Notes: a model not told the origin generated them from the letters alone. A DNA stretch of 33,852 nt from Hyphomicrobiales bacterium (GCA_900467745.1 UBQW01000072.1:1-33852); one strand, 5' to 3'; shown: positions 24,317 through 33,171, counted from the stretch's first letter. Made by a program: numbers and translations.

Positions 24317-24356
24317 TGGCACAGATTCTAGACGGCTACAAGGTCAGTCTGTGCCA
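24317..24356 (-). terminator. Dyad after the leftward small-membrane-protein pair
   Basis: TGGCACAGA (24317-24325) and TCTGTGCCA (24348-24356) are perfect 9-bp arms separated by 22 bases, abutting the stop codon at 24357. It is probably a terminator or 3' stability element for the leftward operon. Confidence 0.5.
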
Positions 24357-24587
24357 TCACGAAGGGTAGCTCAAGTCTAATCCGAGCATGTTGCTCACAA
24401 CAAACGCGAAGACCACAATGACAAGAACGGTTACCAAAAAAGCAGCGGCTACTTTCCCGCCAGTTCGCAACAGCGTCAGTGCCCCGCCTTTTTCGCCTTG
24501 GTCGTAGTGCCACTTGATAGCGTAGAACATCGCTGTGCCTAACGCGACGGCCTTGAACGAACCGAGGGCTATTGGAAACCAGTCCAT
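24357..24587 (-). CDS. Small two-helix membrane protein
   Basis: A 76-residue hydrophobic protein with two likely membrane helices (WFPIALGSFKAVALGTAMFYAI and VAAAFLVTVLVIVVFAFVVSNML) joined by a charged loop (KWHYDQGEKGG). The ATG at 24587 is chosen for GGAG 7 bases upstream; the longer frame from 24743 overlaps the upstream gene. It starts 34 bases after the stop of the 118-residue membrane protein gene, so the two probably form an operon divergent from a MocR regulator. I do not recognise the family. Confidence 0.7.
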   Translation of the reverse strand: MDWFPIALGSFKAVALGTAMFYAIKWHYDQGEKGGALTLLRTGGKVAAAFLVTVLVIVVFAFVVSNMLGLDLSYPS

Positions 24588-24621
24588 AATCAAATCTCCA
24601 TGTGATCTGGCAAGCACGCGT

Positions 24622-24978
24622 TTAAGCGACGAACCGCTCAAAGGTTTGCGCCACTTTGTGATCTTCGACGGGATTGTGCGGCTCAATCTCTGGGTGCGTT
24701 TGTGCGCCGCGGATGCCCGCCTGAGTATTGAGAGATCGTTCACGTTTCCTCGAGAGCCACTTCTTCAACAATTGAATGGGCACAAACGCTGCTATCAGCG
24801 CCGGCGGGAGGGCAATGAGAGCATGCGTCCAGAGAGATGGCGAGTAAGCGATTTGAATTCGGCAGGCCAGAATGGCCCCCGTTAAAATCAAGACGCCCAA
24901 AACCATGGTTGCCTGGCGATCATTTGCTTTGATCGACGACTTCTCTTTGGTCGCGATCATGGGTTGCTTGTAAGTCAT
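24622..24978 (-). CDS. Small membrane protein with charged tail
   Basis: A 118-residue protein from the ATG at 24978. Two membrane helices (TMVLGVLILTGAILACRI and WTHALIALPPALIAAFVPI) are followed by a basic stretch (KKWLSRKRER) and a hydrophilic tail. The layout faintly recalls DUF2798 proteins, but the match is weak and I give no function. The longer frame from 25230 is rejected because it runs through the divergent promoter and repeats. It is first gene of the leftward pair, whose control region carries a direct repeat suited to the MocR protein encoded at 25220. Confidence 0.6.
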   Translation of the reverse strand: MTYKQPMIATKEKSSIKANDRQATMVLGVLILTGAILACRIQIAYSPSLWTHALIALPPALIAAFVPIQLLKKWLSRKRERSLNTQAGIRGAQTHPEIEPHNPVEDHKVAQTFERFVA

Positions 24979-25013
24979 TGTTCGCACATCCATACGATTG
25001 ACACGGTGGCGTA

Positions 25014-25048
25014 TGCATACAATTATCCAGTCAGAGTGCATATTATCC
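25014..25048. promoter_or_regulatory. Direct repeat in the MocR divergent promoter, candidate MocR operator
   Basis: TGCATA-CAA-TTATCC (25014-25028) and TGCATA-TTATCC (25037-25048) are direct repeats about two helical turns apart, differing by a 3-base insertion. MocR regulators such as GabR and PdxR bind direct repeats in the divergent promoters next to their own gene, which is exactly this position. Binding is inferred. Confidence 0.5.
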
Positions 25049-25219
25049 AAAGTGTCGCAGGTGACGGGCTGACCACGTTTACGCTGCGGTTCACAGGGAT
25101 TTCGGAAGCGCCCGTGACGTTGGCACTCCGCAGGAGATCGAGCGCGCTCGTCCTGCTTGACAGCAATGTCGCATTCATATCCATATAATGTTAAATTGAT
25201 GGGAAGATCGCAATACCTT

Positions 25220-26596
25220 ATGGCTGCCATTTCTTGGAAACCAAATCTCGCTGAAAGAGGCGGCCCTATCTACATCGCAATAGCAAACGCGCTCGCAGCG
25301 GACATCGCCAGCGGGGCTCTTTTTCAGGGTGCTCGTCTTCCCACTCAACGAAGACTGGCAGATGAGCTTGGCATTGACTTCACGACAGTGAGCCGTGCTT
25401 ACGCCGAGGCCCGGACCCGCGGCCTGATCGAGGGGAAGGTTGGCCAGGGTACCTATGTGAAGGTTCGACAAATGGCGCAGGGTCGTGCGCAACCTTCAGG
25501 TCTGGTCGACATGAGTATGAACCTGCCGCCTCGCTTTCAAAGCGCCTCCCTCAACCAAAGTATGTGGGATACGGTTCGGGAATTGCAGGATGAAGGCCCC
25601 GACCTGCTGACGCGCTACCAGGAGCCTGGCGGGATCATGGCCGATCGGATGGTCGCGACTTCTTGGCTCGCGAGGCGTCTGCCGGACGTCACTAGTGATC
25701 GTGTCCTGGTCGCCGCGGGTGCTCAAGGGGCTCTCCATGCGATATTGAGTGTGCTTGCCGATCCAGGGGACACCATCTGTGCGGAGGATTTGACATACCC
25801 TGGGTTCAGGTCTGTCGCATCACACCTCAGACTGAAGCTCGCACCCCTGGAAATGGACGAACGCGGGCTGCTTCCCGAAGCGTTCGATCGAGCCTGCCAA
25901 ACGATGAAGCCGAAGGCGCTGTATTGTATGCCAACGCTCCATAACCCAACGACGCGCACCATGCCGCTCGACCGTCGCCGCGAGCTGCTTGAGTTGGCGC
26001 GGGCATTCGAAGTGCCGGTTATCGAGGATGACGCATACGGCGCTCTGGCTCCAAACGCGCCAGCGCCGCTTGCTGCGCTTGCACCTGACATCGTCTATCA
26101 CGTGGCAAGCCTGTCAAAATGTTTGTCTCCCGCGTTGCGCGTCGCATACGTGGCTGCGCCAGAAGGCCGCTCCCTTCGGGTCGCCAACGCAATACGCGCA
26201 TCTGCTTCCATCGTCTCACCGCTGACAAGTGCAACTGCTTCGCGATGGATCGAGACTGGGCTGGCAGATGCGGTGCGCGACGAGATCATGCGGGAAACCG
26301 TTACTAGGCTAGAGGAATTCCATAGGACACTGCCCGGATGCGCCGAGACCTCATCTGAAGGTTTCCATGTATGGCTGAGCGTGCAGGAACCATGGACCCG
26401 AGGTGAGCTTGTTTCTAGATTGCGTTCGATCGGTATCGGCGTCGTAGCGAGTGACTCCTTCGCGCTGGCCGCTGCTCCCGAGGCGATCAGGATCGGTCTG
26501 GGCGCTCCTGCAAGCGTCGAGGAACTGCGACGTAGTCTGGAAATCCTCGCTGAGCTCATGTCTCAGCAGCCTGCGATTTCTGCGACAGTTGTCTGA
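25220..26596 (+). CDS. MocR/PdxR-type GntR regulator with aminotransferase-like domain (2)
   Basis: A 458-residue chimeric regulator. Residues 1-80 form a GntR winged helix (GPIYIAIANALAADIASGAL, LPTQRRLADELGIDFTTVSRAYAEA). The rest is an aminotransferase-like domain with VIEDDAYGAL and the PLP Lys in ASLSKCLSPALRVAYVA. The start at 25220 (MAAISWKP) fits the family, while earlier ATGs at 25157 and 25199 are possible; no strong ribosome binding site settles it. It is divergent from two small membrane proteins, its likely targets, across a direct-repeat operator. Its effector is probably a PLP adduct, but nothing here identifies it. Confidence 0.9.
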   Translation: MAAISWKPNLAERGGPIYIAIANALAADIASGALFQGARLPTQRRLADELGIDFTTVSRAYAEARTRGLIEGKVGQGTYVKVRQMAQGRAQPSGLVDMSMNLPPRFQSASLNQSMWDTVRELQDEGPDLLTRYQEPGGIMADRMVATSWLARRLPDVTSDRVLVAAGAQGALHAILSVLADPGDTICAEDLTYPGFRSVASHLRLKLAPLEMDERGLLPEAFDRACQTMKPKALYCMPTLHNPTTRTMPLDRRRELLELARAFEVPVIEDDAYGALAPNAPAPLAALAPDIVYHVASLSKCLSPALRVAYVAAPEGRSLRVANAIRASASIVSPLTSATASRWIETGLADAVRDEIMRETVTRLEEFHRTLPGCAETSSEGFHVWLSVQEPWTRGELVSRLRSIGIGVVASDSFALAAAPEAIRIGLGAPASVEELRRSLEILAELMSQQPAISATVV

Positions 26597-26868
26597 TATC
26601 TTGGGGATCCGCTTCGGGTACCGCTGGGATCAAAGTGCGAGTTTGAAAATCTTTTCCGACGCCTGCGGCGGCAATGCGCGCCATTTATGAGTGAAGCCCA
26701 GCGCGGCAGCAGACAATGAATATAGCAGACCTGTCGACGCGCAACGACCACAGCTTCACAGAAAAACACGGACGGGTGATTCAGCGTAGGAACCGCGTTC
26801 AGTTCGCGGGCAGCCCAAATCATTAACTCGAAGCCGCTACAAGGGATCGAACCTAGCGACTTTAGAAA

Positions 26869-27957
26869 ATGACCCTCGATTACGCAACGATACACCTCTG
26901 CAACGCGCTACTCAATTTGAGCTACGGCGGTATGTTGCTCGCCCTGTGGTTCAAGCGCCGGGAAGTGCACTTATTGTACTGGGCGAGCAGCCTTCTGCTC
27001 GTCTCGGCTGCGGTGTACGGGTTTACCCTTACGAGAAACAGTTTTGTGATCCCTGCGCTTGTCGCAGCCGTCGCAGCTAATATATCCCTTACATGGGCGG
27101 GTGCGAGAGCCTTCGACGGACGTCCCCCATTCCATTGGCTACTCCTGATGGGTCCGACCGCAACGTTCTTTGGGCATCTATTTTTAGCGTCGGCTGGCCT
27201 CAAGATACTCGCGAATTCATTCTCGACTGGCGTTCTCGCGGTGACTGTCACAGCCGCAGGCGCGTATTTCATGAGGCATGGTAGCGGTTTTGCTAGGAAG
27301 GCTGTTGGCTGGGTGCTGATTGCATACGCTCCAGTATACGTTGCTTCCATAGTGCTGGACGTGGCATTCCCCGGGAGCCGTTTATCTTCTATCCTGATAC
27401 TCGCAGGCGACTTCGTACTGAACAACGCCTTCGTCGTCGGCCTTTTCGCCATCATGGAAGAGAAGGCTCGCGAGCAACTTCGACAGCTCGCTGTGACAGA
27501 TCAACTAACCGGGGCCCTGAACAGGGCGGGCCTACTCGCCAAGTTTCCAAGCGGCAATATCACGGATGCTCGGACGATCCTTCTGGCGGATCTGGACCAC
27601 TTTAAACGCATCAACGACACTCATGGTCACTCAGGCGGCGATGCCGCATTGAAGGAATTCGTTGTTCGGGTTGGCGGGGTTCTTGGCAAAAACGAAGTCA
27701 TTGCGCGGCTTGGCGGTGAGGAGTTCGGTATTCTTTTGGCATCCACCAACCTGAATGATGCCAACGAACGCGCCGAACAGATTAGGGATGTCATAGCTAG
27801 GCAACCGGTCGAGTGGAACGGCATGTCGATGGGCCTGACAACAAGCATAGGCATTGCCGTATCCTGCGTACCTGAGAGTGTCGATGACGTAATAGCACGA
27901 GCTGATGAGGCACTTTATCGAGCGAAACGAACCGGCCGAAATCGGGTTGCGGCATAG
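26869..27957 (+). CDS. Membrane diguanylate cyclase (GGDEF)
   Basis: A 362-residue protein with six to seven hydrophobic segments in residues 1-195 forming a membrane sensor, then a GGDEF domain from about residue 205 (LAVTDQLTGALNRAGL). The active loop is GGEEF at 282-286, and Asp241 in LADLDHFKRIND is a metal ligand, so it should make cyclic di-GMP. The inhibitory RxxD site five residues before the loop is absent (the segment reads GKNEVIARLGGEEF), so product inhibition is unlikely. No ribosome binding site is obvious before the ATG, leaving the start slightly uncertain. It has no operon partner. The membrane signal is unknown. Confidence 0.9.
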   Translation: MTLDYATIHLCNALLNLSYGGMLLALWFKRREVHLLYWASSLLLVSAAVYGFTLTRNSFVIPALVAAVAANISLTWAGARAFDGRPPFHWLLLMGPTATFFGHLFLASAGLKILANSFSTGVLAVTVTAAGAYFMRHGSGFARKAVGWVLIAYAPVYVASIVLDVAFPGSRLSSILILAGDFVLNNAFVVGLFAIMEEKAREQLRQLAVTDQLTGALNRAGLLAKFPSGNITDARTILLADLDHFKRINDTHGHSGGDAALKEFVVRVGGVLGKNEVIARLGGEEFGILLASTNLNDANERAEQIRDVIARQPVEWNGMSMGLTTSIGIAVSCVPESVDDVIARADEALYRAKRTGRNRVAA

Positions 27958-28198
27958 TCGGCCAGCAACAAAGATGTCATCTTTGACAATGATCGTTTTA
28001 ATCGATCTCAACCTCAATTGGTGATGGGTGATAGGCAGCTCTACCATGCCGCCGCGCCGGCGTAGCTGAATGAGGCTTTTAAGATGTCTGAGGCCGTTCG
28101 ACAGGCTACGTCCTTCGAAGACGTCAAAATAGTCAGCGAATTGACACGCGCTTTAGTACGTCTATGACTTTTCTGCCAAGCGTTTAAGGAGAGAAGAC

Positions 28199-28570
28199 AT
28201 GGCCGACGAATTTTCCGATAGTCCAAACACCGAAACAGAGGTTATCCCACTCGCTGAGCCAAAGAGGCAGCGAGCGCCTCGCCGTAGTAAGGAGGCGATT
28301 GCCGCAGCGCTAGCTGCAAAGAAATCGAAGACCGCACGGAAGCCAAGAGACACGAGTGCGGGCGACACGTTGAAGGCCGCCAACAAAGTGCCTGCAGATC
28401 GAACTAGCGCGAAGTCTGCCCAACAAAAAGCTGCCAAGGTAACTCTTGCGATGGACGAATTCGCCGACCTGATCGCGCTGGAGGCAGAAAACCAGAAACT
28501 GCGTAGATCTCTCGCCGAGAAACTGAGAGCCGAGAACGCTGATCTTCGTAAGAAGCTCGGGCTAGCCTGA
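28199..28570 (+). CDS. SyrB-like small regulator
   Basis: A 123-residue hydrophilic protein resembling SyrB of Sinorhizobium. The N-terminus is acidic, followed by a basic Ala/Lys-rich region (KRQRAPRRSKEAIAAALAAK, residues 22-41). The C-terminus is a short coiled coil (LIALEAENQKLRRSLAEKL ... AENADLRKKLG). SyrB modulates expression of syrM and nodulation genes in S. meliloti, and several paralogues exist in rhizobia. It has no classical HTH, so the mode of DNA or protein contact is unclear. AAGGAGAG lies 8 bases before the ATG. Assignment is by overall pattern and is moderately sure. Confidence 0.7.
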   Translation: MADEFSDSPNTETEVIPLAEPKRQRAPRRSKEAIAAALAAKKSKTARKPRDTSAGDTLKAANKVPADRTSAKSAQQKAAKVTLAMDEFADLIALEAENQKLRRSLAEKLRAENADLRKKLGLA

Positions 28571-28775
28571 CGTCGACAACAGTAGGCAGAACGAGCGCGT
28601 TGCTTGGGTGAACCGGTGCCGGCGGTATGTGGCGCAGAACCGGTTTGCTCGACAACCCGATTCAACTTCTTGCCCGCGCCTAAGCACGGCTATGGATCAT
28701 TGGTCAGGGCAAACCGTCGGCTGCAAGTGCACCTGTAGGAAACGATCAAAAATACGATTCCAATCGATCGTGACG

Positions 28776-28789
28776 AATACCAACGTATA
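28776..28789 (+). promoter_or_regulatory. Putative operator ATAC-N4-GTAT upstream of the unknown gene at 28850
   Basis: ATAC (28777-28780), CAAC, GTAT (28785-28788). TATACT (28786-28791) overlaps the right half as a possible -10 box. It lies about 60 bases before the start. Confidence 0.55.
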
Positions 28790-28849
28790 CTGCCTGCATG
28801 GCTTGATAAGTCGTAGTGTGGAAGCATTCCAACTACACGGGAGCCAATG

Positions 28850-29635
28850 ATGACGTCCATGCTCGCTGAAAAGTATGCCGCCACTCGAAGCCTGCGACTA
28901 CCTTCTGAGATCAGTCGCGCCGACGACAGGGCAGGGCCGGCGTTCTTCGCCACCCATACTATTTCAGAACTCAAGGCATGGCATCCCGAGCGTTTAAGAC
29001 AGCTAGGAGCGCTGCCGTTCCCGATGTGGTCCAGAAGCTCCCAAGATCATTTCGAGGTAAGGCTTTGGGCCGAGGTATTGGGAAACCTTGCCGGAGCGCT
29101 GGAAAAATGTTCGGTTGTGACATTGGTCGCCGGGCACGCACGCGCAGCGGAGTTGGACACGCTCCAACTGATTTTTCATCACCATACGGGAAAGCCTGTT
29201 GAGATAATCAAATGCTTCGCTGAAAGCGGGCCTGGGCATGTTTGGTCCAGCACGGACACAGCGCTCATCGACCCCGAATTGGACGCTAAACGGGTGATGA
29301 TCGTACTTGGCTCAGCGCCGCCGATTGGCGAACTCTACCGCTTCCGAGACTGCGTTGCGTTGTTCATCAACGAGCATGCGGCTCCGGCTATGTTCGACCG
29401 CTCTTGGCCTGCCTATGTAGCGCCGATGTCAACAAACGGCTGGAGCTTGTCCCACATCGCTTACCGACGCCTCCTCGACATCGAAACCGAGTTATCCTTC
29501 GATCCAGCTTACAGCGAGATGTTCGATTATCCCGATAGCTACGCTCGTCCTCTCTGCCTCATTTTAGCGGAACTGCTGAGGATGTTTCACCAGACCACTG
29601 GCAGGGAACAAGCGTTAGAAAGTCTGATCGACTGA
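28850..29635 (+). CDS. Unknown soluble protein under the shared operator
   Basis: A 261-residue soluble protein that I do not recognise. It has no signal peptide or membrane segment. Features include a cluster of aromatic and charged residues (HFEVRLWAEVL), LIFHHHTGKP with three adjacent histidines, and strands VVTLVAGHARA and KRVMIVLGSAPP that alternate with helices, suggesting an alpha/beta fold. Two adjacent ATGs (28847, 28850) follow GGGAG; the second has the better spacing. The ATAC-N4-GTAT repeat about 60 bases upstream ties it to the redox and molybdenum genes of the window. No reaction is proposed. Confidence 0.75.
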   Translation: MTSMLAEKYAATRSLRLPSEISRADDRAGPAFFATHTISELKAWHPERLRQLGALPFPMWSRSSQDHFEVRLWAEVLGNLAGALEKCSVVTLVAGHARAAELDTLQLIFHHHTGKPVEIIKCFAESGPGHVWSSTDTALIDPELDAKRVMIVLGSAPPIGELYRFRDCVALFINEHAAPAMFDRSWPAYVAPMSTNGWSLSHIAYRRLLDIETELSFDPAYSEMFDYPDSYARPLCLILAELLRMFHQTTGREQALESLID

Positions 29636-30058
29636 GCTGTCGCCGCAAAAATCGTATCAACAAGAGATGACCGTTCCGCCGAAATAACGGAGATTTGATT
29701 GTCGCAGTCGGTTTTGTCGCGGCATCGAAAGCTGATGATGCGAACGATGTAACCTATTTCAAGCCTGCTGCTGACAAGCAGCTATCGAGCGCGTTTGGCT
29801 GCGGGCTTAGTTTTGATAACCGTCGGTTCGCCTCCAGCCCATCCGAGCTCGTTTACAAAACGAACTGCACGCTTCAGCTGCTCCTACAAGGAAGACGGCG
29901 GACATGGAGCTATCAGTTAATTCGGTGATGAGCTTCCTGACATGGATCCTCGTGCCACCAAAAGCGCGGGCCGCCGCTTGCGATATCCCGAGCTCTGTTG
30001 GTGATCGGGGCGAGGGAGCCCGAGACCAGTAGGCCTGCGGGCCGCGAACAGCTGTAAC
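29636..30058. other. Intergenic region, possibly with a gene remnant
   Basis: A 77-residue rightward frame at 29695-29928 starts with a signal-peptide-like stretch (IVAVGFVAASKADDA) but begins at a TTG directly touching GGAGA and lacks a recognisable continuation. It may be a decayed secreted-protein gene. Nothing else was supported in the remaining bases. Confidence 0.35.
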
Positions 30059-30568
30059 CTACTTCAGGTGGGCGGATAGCCCTTCTAGTGCCTTATTGGC
30101 GCAAGCCTCGTCGAGATTCCCTCCTGGTGCACCCGCGACGCCTATGGCGGCAATAATATCGTTTCCTACCCTGATCGGGACACCACCGGCTAGAACCAGA
30201 AAGCCAGGAATATCTGCCAAGCCGGCTGCGCTCGGATTGTTCGCCACATTGTTCGCGATCGCGCTCGTGGCGTTACGAGAAGACGCAGCTGTAAACGCCT
30301 TGGCACGCGACGCTTCAACGGTGTGGGGACCGGCATTCTCCGCACGGACGAAAGCCAGCAAAATTCCTGCGCGATCGGTTACGGCCGCTGAGACATTGTA
30401 GCCATCGGCTGAGCATTCCGACAAGGCAGATTGAGCGATCTCGACCGCCAACGATGTGGTGATGCTTGGCTGCTTCACTGTATCTTGAGCGTATGTTGAA
30501 AGGGCGATCAATGCGGAAATCGCGATCGTTAACGAAACTGTCTTCACGTGTTTAACCTTAGTTGACAT
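30059..30568 (-). CDS. Secreted GlcG/HbpS-family protein
   Basis: A 169-residue exported protein. The signal peptide covers about residues 1-28 (TVSLTIAISALIALSTYAQ). The mature part is the GlcG/HbpS fold: AVTDRAGILLAFVRAENAG, EASRAKAFTAASSRNATS, then GGVPIRVGNDIIAAIGVAGAPGG near the end. HbpS of Streptomyces binds haem and senses oxidative stress, and other members sit beside oxidases or dehydrogenases with unclear roles. The gene lies 127 bases downstream of the molybdopterin oxidoreductase on the same strand and may be co-transcribed. No good ribosome binding site is seen, so the start is tentative. Confidence 0.88.
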   Translation of the reverse strand: MSTKVKHVKTVSLTIAISALIALSTYAQDTVKQPSITTSLAVEIAQSALSECSADGYNVSAAVTDRAGILLAFVRAENAGPHTVEASRAKAFTAASSRNATSAIANNVANNPSAAGLADIPGFLVLAGGVPIRVGNDIIAAIGVAGAPGGNLDEACANKALEGLSAHLK

Positions 30569-30695
30569 TGCTTAAGTGAAACCGCGCTGCATGAAGTGGC
30601 CAGGCTCGAAGATTTTGCCTATGCGCAGAGGCGGACGCAAAGTCTCTGCACCCGATTGCTTACGAACTTTGCAAGCCAAATCTGCGCTCGGGGAT

Positions 30696-32996
30696 CTAAG
30701 ATGCGGCCCTTATTCGAACCGGCGTCGCCTTGTACGACGGTGTCCCAGACTTCCTATCGAAGTGGGTCAAAGCCACCAACCCGTTCATTTCTGGAAAGTA
30801 CCCAGCAGCCGATCCGCGAGCGATGTTGTATTCCACCGCTGTGAAGCCCGCTACCACGCGCGTCGTGCTCTCGTCCTCACCCTCGTCAGGGGCCGCTACA
30901 ATGTCCACCTTTGAGCCGTCGGAGAGACCCCGCTCCGCAAGGTCGTCTGCATGCATGAATACCACATCTCGTCGACCGAAGACACCGCGATAGCGGTCGT
31001 TGAGGCCATACACCGTCGTGTTGTACTGGTCATGGCTTCGAACAGTGGTGAGGGTGATGATATCCGGCTGATACAGGCGCGGGTCCTCCTCGAGCCCTGA
31101 CGCGATCAGAAAATTTGCCTTGCCGTTGGCCGTCCGCCATTCTCGACGCGAAGCCGGAATGTCGAGGTGAAAGCCGCCCGGTTGGCGTATGCGCTGATTG
31201 AAGTCCCAGAAATCCGGGAAGACGATCTCGATCTTGTCGCGCACGCGATCGTAATCGGACACCATTCCATTCCAATCGATGCCGTACCTGTCTCCGAGCG
31301 TGGCCTTCGCCAACCCGGCGATGATCGCCGGTTCCGATCGCAAGTGTTCGCTCGGCGGATTGAGAAAACCTCGTGAAGCATGAACCATGCAGGTTGAGTC
31401 CTCGACAGTCACCGACTGACGTCCGCTTTCCTGTATGTCGAGGTCGGTACGTCCGAGGACAGGTAAAATCAGGGATTGCTCCGCGATCAACAGATGCGAG
31501 CGGTTCAGCTTGGTTGACAAATGAACTGCCAATTCGAGCCGTCGCATCCCTTCGAACACCTTCCCGGGATCGGACATCGCGACCGCCAGGTTGCCGCCAA
31601 GGCATATCAGCGCTTTCGATCTTCCGGCGATGATCGCGTCTATGGCCTCAACGGCATTATGCCCCTTTTCCGCAGGAGGGCGGAAACCGAATGCCTTCTC
31701 CATCCCATCAAGCAGGGCCTTGTTCGGAACCTCCGTGATGCCGACTGTGCGGTCACCCTGAACGTTTGAGTGCCCCCGCAGCGGGCAGATGCCTGCGCCA
31801 GGCTTTCCCATGTTCCCACGCATCATAAGGAGGTTTGCCAATTGCTGAACGTTCGAGGTACCGTTACGATGTTGCGTGATACCCATACCGTAACAGACTA
31901 TGACCCGTTCCGAGCGCACGTAAACCAAGGCGGCGCTGTCGATAGCTTCCCTCGTCAGCCCGGACTTCTTTGTGATGCTTTCCCAGTCCGTCTTCGCGAG
32001 ATCTTCCAAAAGCGCAGCGAACCCCTCGGTATGGGTGTCGATGAAGCTTCGGTCCAGAAGACCGTCTCCGCCACCTTCGAGGTTCTCCCTATCGAGCTCG
32101 GCGACGCGTTTCATGATGCCCTTGAGCGCCGCGACATCACCACCACTCCTCACTTGATGGTAAGCGGAAGCGATGGGTGTCGACGATAGCGTCACCATTT
32201 CGACTGGGTTCTGCGGTGCGGCGAACTTTTCGAGAGAGCGCTCCTTGAGGGGATTGAACACTATGATCGGGACGCCCCGCCGCGACGCGTCGTACAAGGT
32301 CGTCATCATACGAGGGTGATTTGTCCCCGGGTTGTGCCCGAAGCTGAAAATGGCGTCGCAATGATCGAAGTCCTCCAAGACCACGGTGGCCTTTCCGACG
32401 CCGATCGAGGCGGGCAGGCCGACACTTGTCGCTTCATGGCAAAGGTTGGAGCAGTCCGGAAAGTTGTTTGTACCGTACGCCCGAACAAATAGCTGATACA
32501 GGAAAGCGGCTTCGTTGGAGGCACGACCGGAGGTGTAGAATTCCGCCATATTTGGGTCTGGGAGTTCGTTGAGCTTTTTCCCGACGACAGCAAAAGCCTC
32601 GTCCCAGGTTATGGGGGCGTACTTGTCGGTGGACCTGTCGTAAATCATCGGGTGGGTCAAACGACCCTTGCCCTCAAGTTGATAGTCTGACCAAGTCCAA
32701 AGTTCGCTGACCGTATGCTCCTCGAAGAATTCCGGCCCCACTCGTTTGGCCGTGGACTCCCAGGTAACAGCCTTTGCGCCGTTTTCGCAGAATTCGAACG
32801 ACGACGTGTGTTTGGGATCCGGCCACGCACATCCGGGACAATCGAAGCCGTCGGGCTGGTTCGATTTCAGCAACGCCAACGACCCTTGGATCACGATCTT
32901 CTCGTGAACAAGCGCCTCCGCGGTCGCGCGAAGGGCATCCCATCCGCCCGCGGGCCCCGCGTAATCCTCGATACCGTCTGGACGTTTCTCTGCCAT
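30696..32996 (-). CDS. FdhF/YdeP-family molybdopterin oxidoreductase (formate dehydrogenase-like)
   Basis: A 766-residue single-subunit molybdopterin protein. Near the N-terminus Cys53 and Cys56 (FDCPGCAWPD) are candidate cluster ligands. The molybdopterin domains follow (AEFYTSGRASNEAAFLYQL; YGMGITQHRNGTSNVQQLAN; LMMRGNMGKPGAGICPLRGH). Cys186 in NLCHEATSVGL is at the position expected for the Mo or W ligand, as in Cys-type formate dehydrogenases. No TAT signal is present, so it is cytoplasmic. The ATG at 32996 follows GGAGG by 6 bases; a frame from 33062 lacks one. It resembles YdeP, whose reaction is not settled. The divergent neighbour is an FNT channel and the shared operator lies between them. 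Confidence 0.9.
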   Translation of the reverse strand: MAEKRPDGIEDYAGPAGGWDALRATAEALVHEKIVIQGSLALLKSNQPDGFDCPGCAWPDPKHTSSFEFCENGAKAVTWESTAKRVGPEFFEEHTVSELWTWSDYQLEGKGRLTHPMIYDRSTDKYAPITWDEAFAVVGKKLNELPDPNMAEFYTSGRASNEAAFLYQLFVRAYGTNNFPDCSNLCHEATSVGLPASIGVGKATVVLEDFDHCDAIFSFGHNPGTNHPRMMTTLYDASRRGVPIIVFNPLKERSLEKFAAPQNPVEMVTLSSTPIASAYHQVRSGGDVAALKGIMKRVAELDRENLEGGGDGLLDRSFIDTHTEGFAALLEDLAKTDWESITKKSGLTREAIDSAALVYVRSERVIVCYGMGITQHRNGTSNVQQLANLLMMRGNMGKPGAGICPLRGHSNVQGDRTVGITEVPNKALLDGMEKAFGFRPPAEKGHNAVEAIDAIIAGRSKALICLGGNLAVAMSDPGKVFEGMRRLELAVHLSTKLNRSHLLIAEQSLILPVLGRTDLDIQESGRQSVTVEDSTCMVHASRGFLNPPSEHLRSEPAIIAGLAKATLGDRYGIDWNGMVSDYDRVRDKIEIVFPDFWDFNQRIRQPGGFHLDIPASRREWRTANGKANFLIASGLEEDPRLYQPDIITLTTVRSHDQYNTTVYGLNDRYRGVFGRRDVVFMHADDLAERGLSDGSKVDIVAAPDEGEDESTTRVVAGFTAVEYNIARGSAAGYFPEMNGLVALTHFDRKSGTPSYKATPVRIRAAS

Positions 32997-33053
32997 TGCC
33001 GCCTCCATCGCATTCGAGCCGAAAAGACCACGGCAACACGTGATGGCGTCAGA

Positions 33054-33067
33054 CATACTCAAGTATG
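33054..33067. promoter_or_regulatory. Putative operator ATAC-N4-GTAT between oxidoreductase and FNT genes
   Basis: CATACTCAAGTATG is ATAC (33055-33058), TCAA, GTAT (33063-33066) with matching outer C and G, the most symmetric copy. It lies 59 bases before the leftward oxidoreductase start and about 105 bases before the rightward FNT start, so it could control both. Confidence 0.6.
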
Positions 33068-33171
33068 CGTAGCGGCGGACGGAGACGCCAAAATATCTTG
33101 GCCGACTGAATCTGCAGCTACCGCCCAGACTATGTCTCCAGCGCGGGCGGCGCTAAATGAGGGACCTGTCG

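Noticed and set aside
26836..26860. GGGATCGAACC, resembling a reverse-strand tRNA T-arm
   Set aside because: The T-stem does not pair properly and no acceptor, anticodon or D arm could be built around it.
27324..27337. ATAC-N6-GTAT inside the diguanylate cyclase gene
   Set aside because: It is within coding sequence and has the wrong spacer, so it was not counted as an operator.
29695..29928. 77-residue rightward frame with a signal-like start
   Set aside because: The TTG start touches its only Shine-Dalgarno-like sequence and the product has no recognisable body; mentioned only as a possible remnant.
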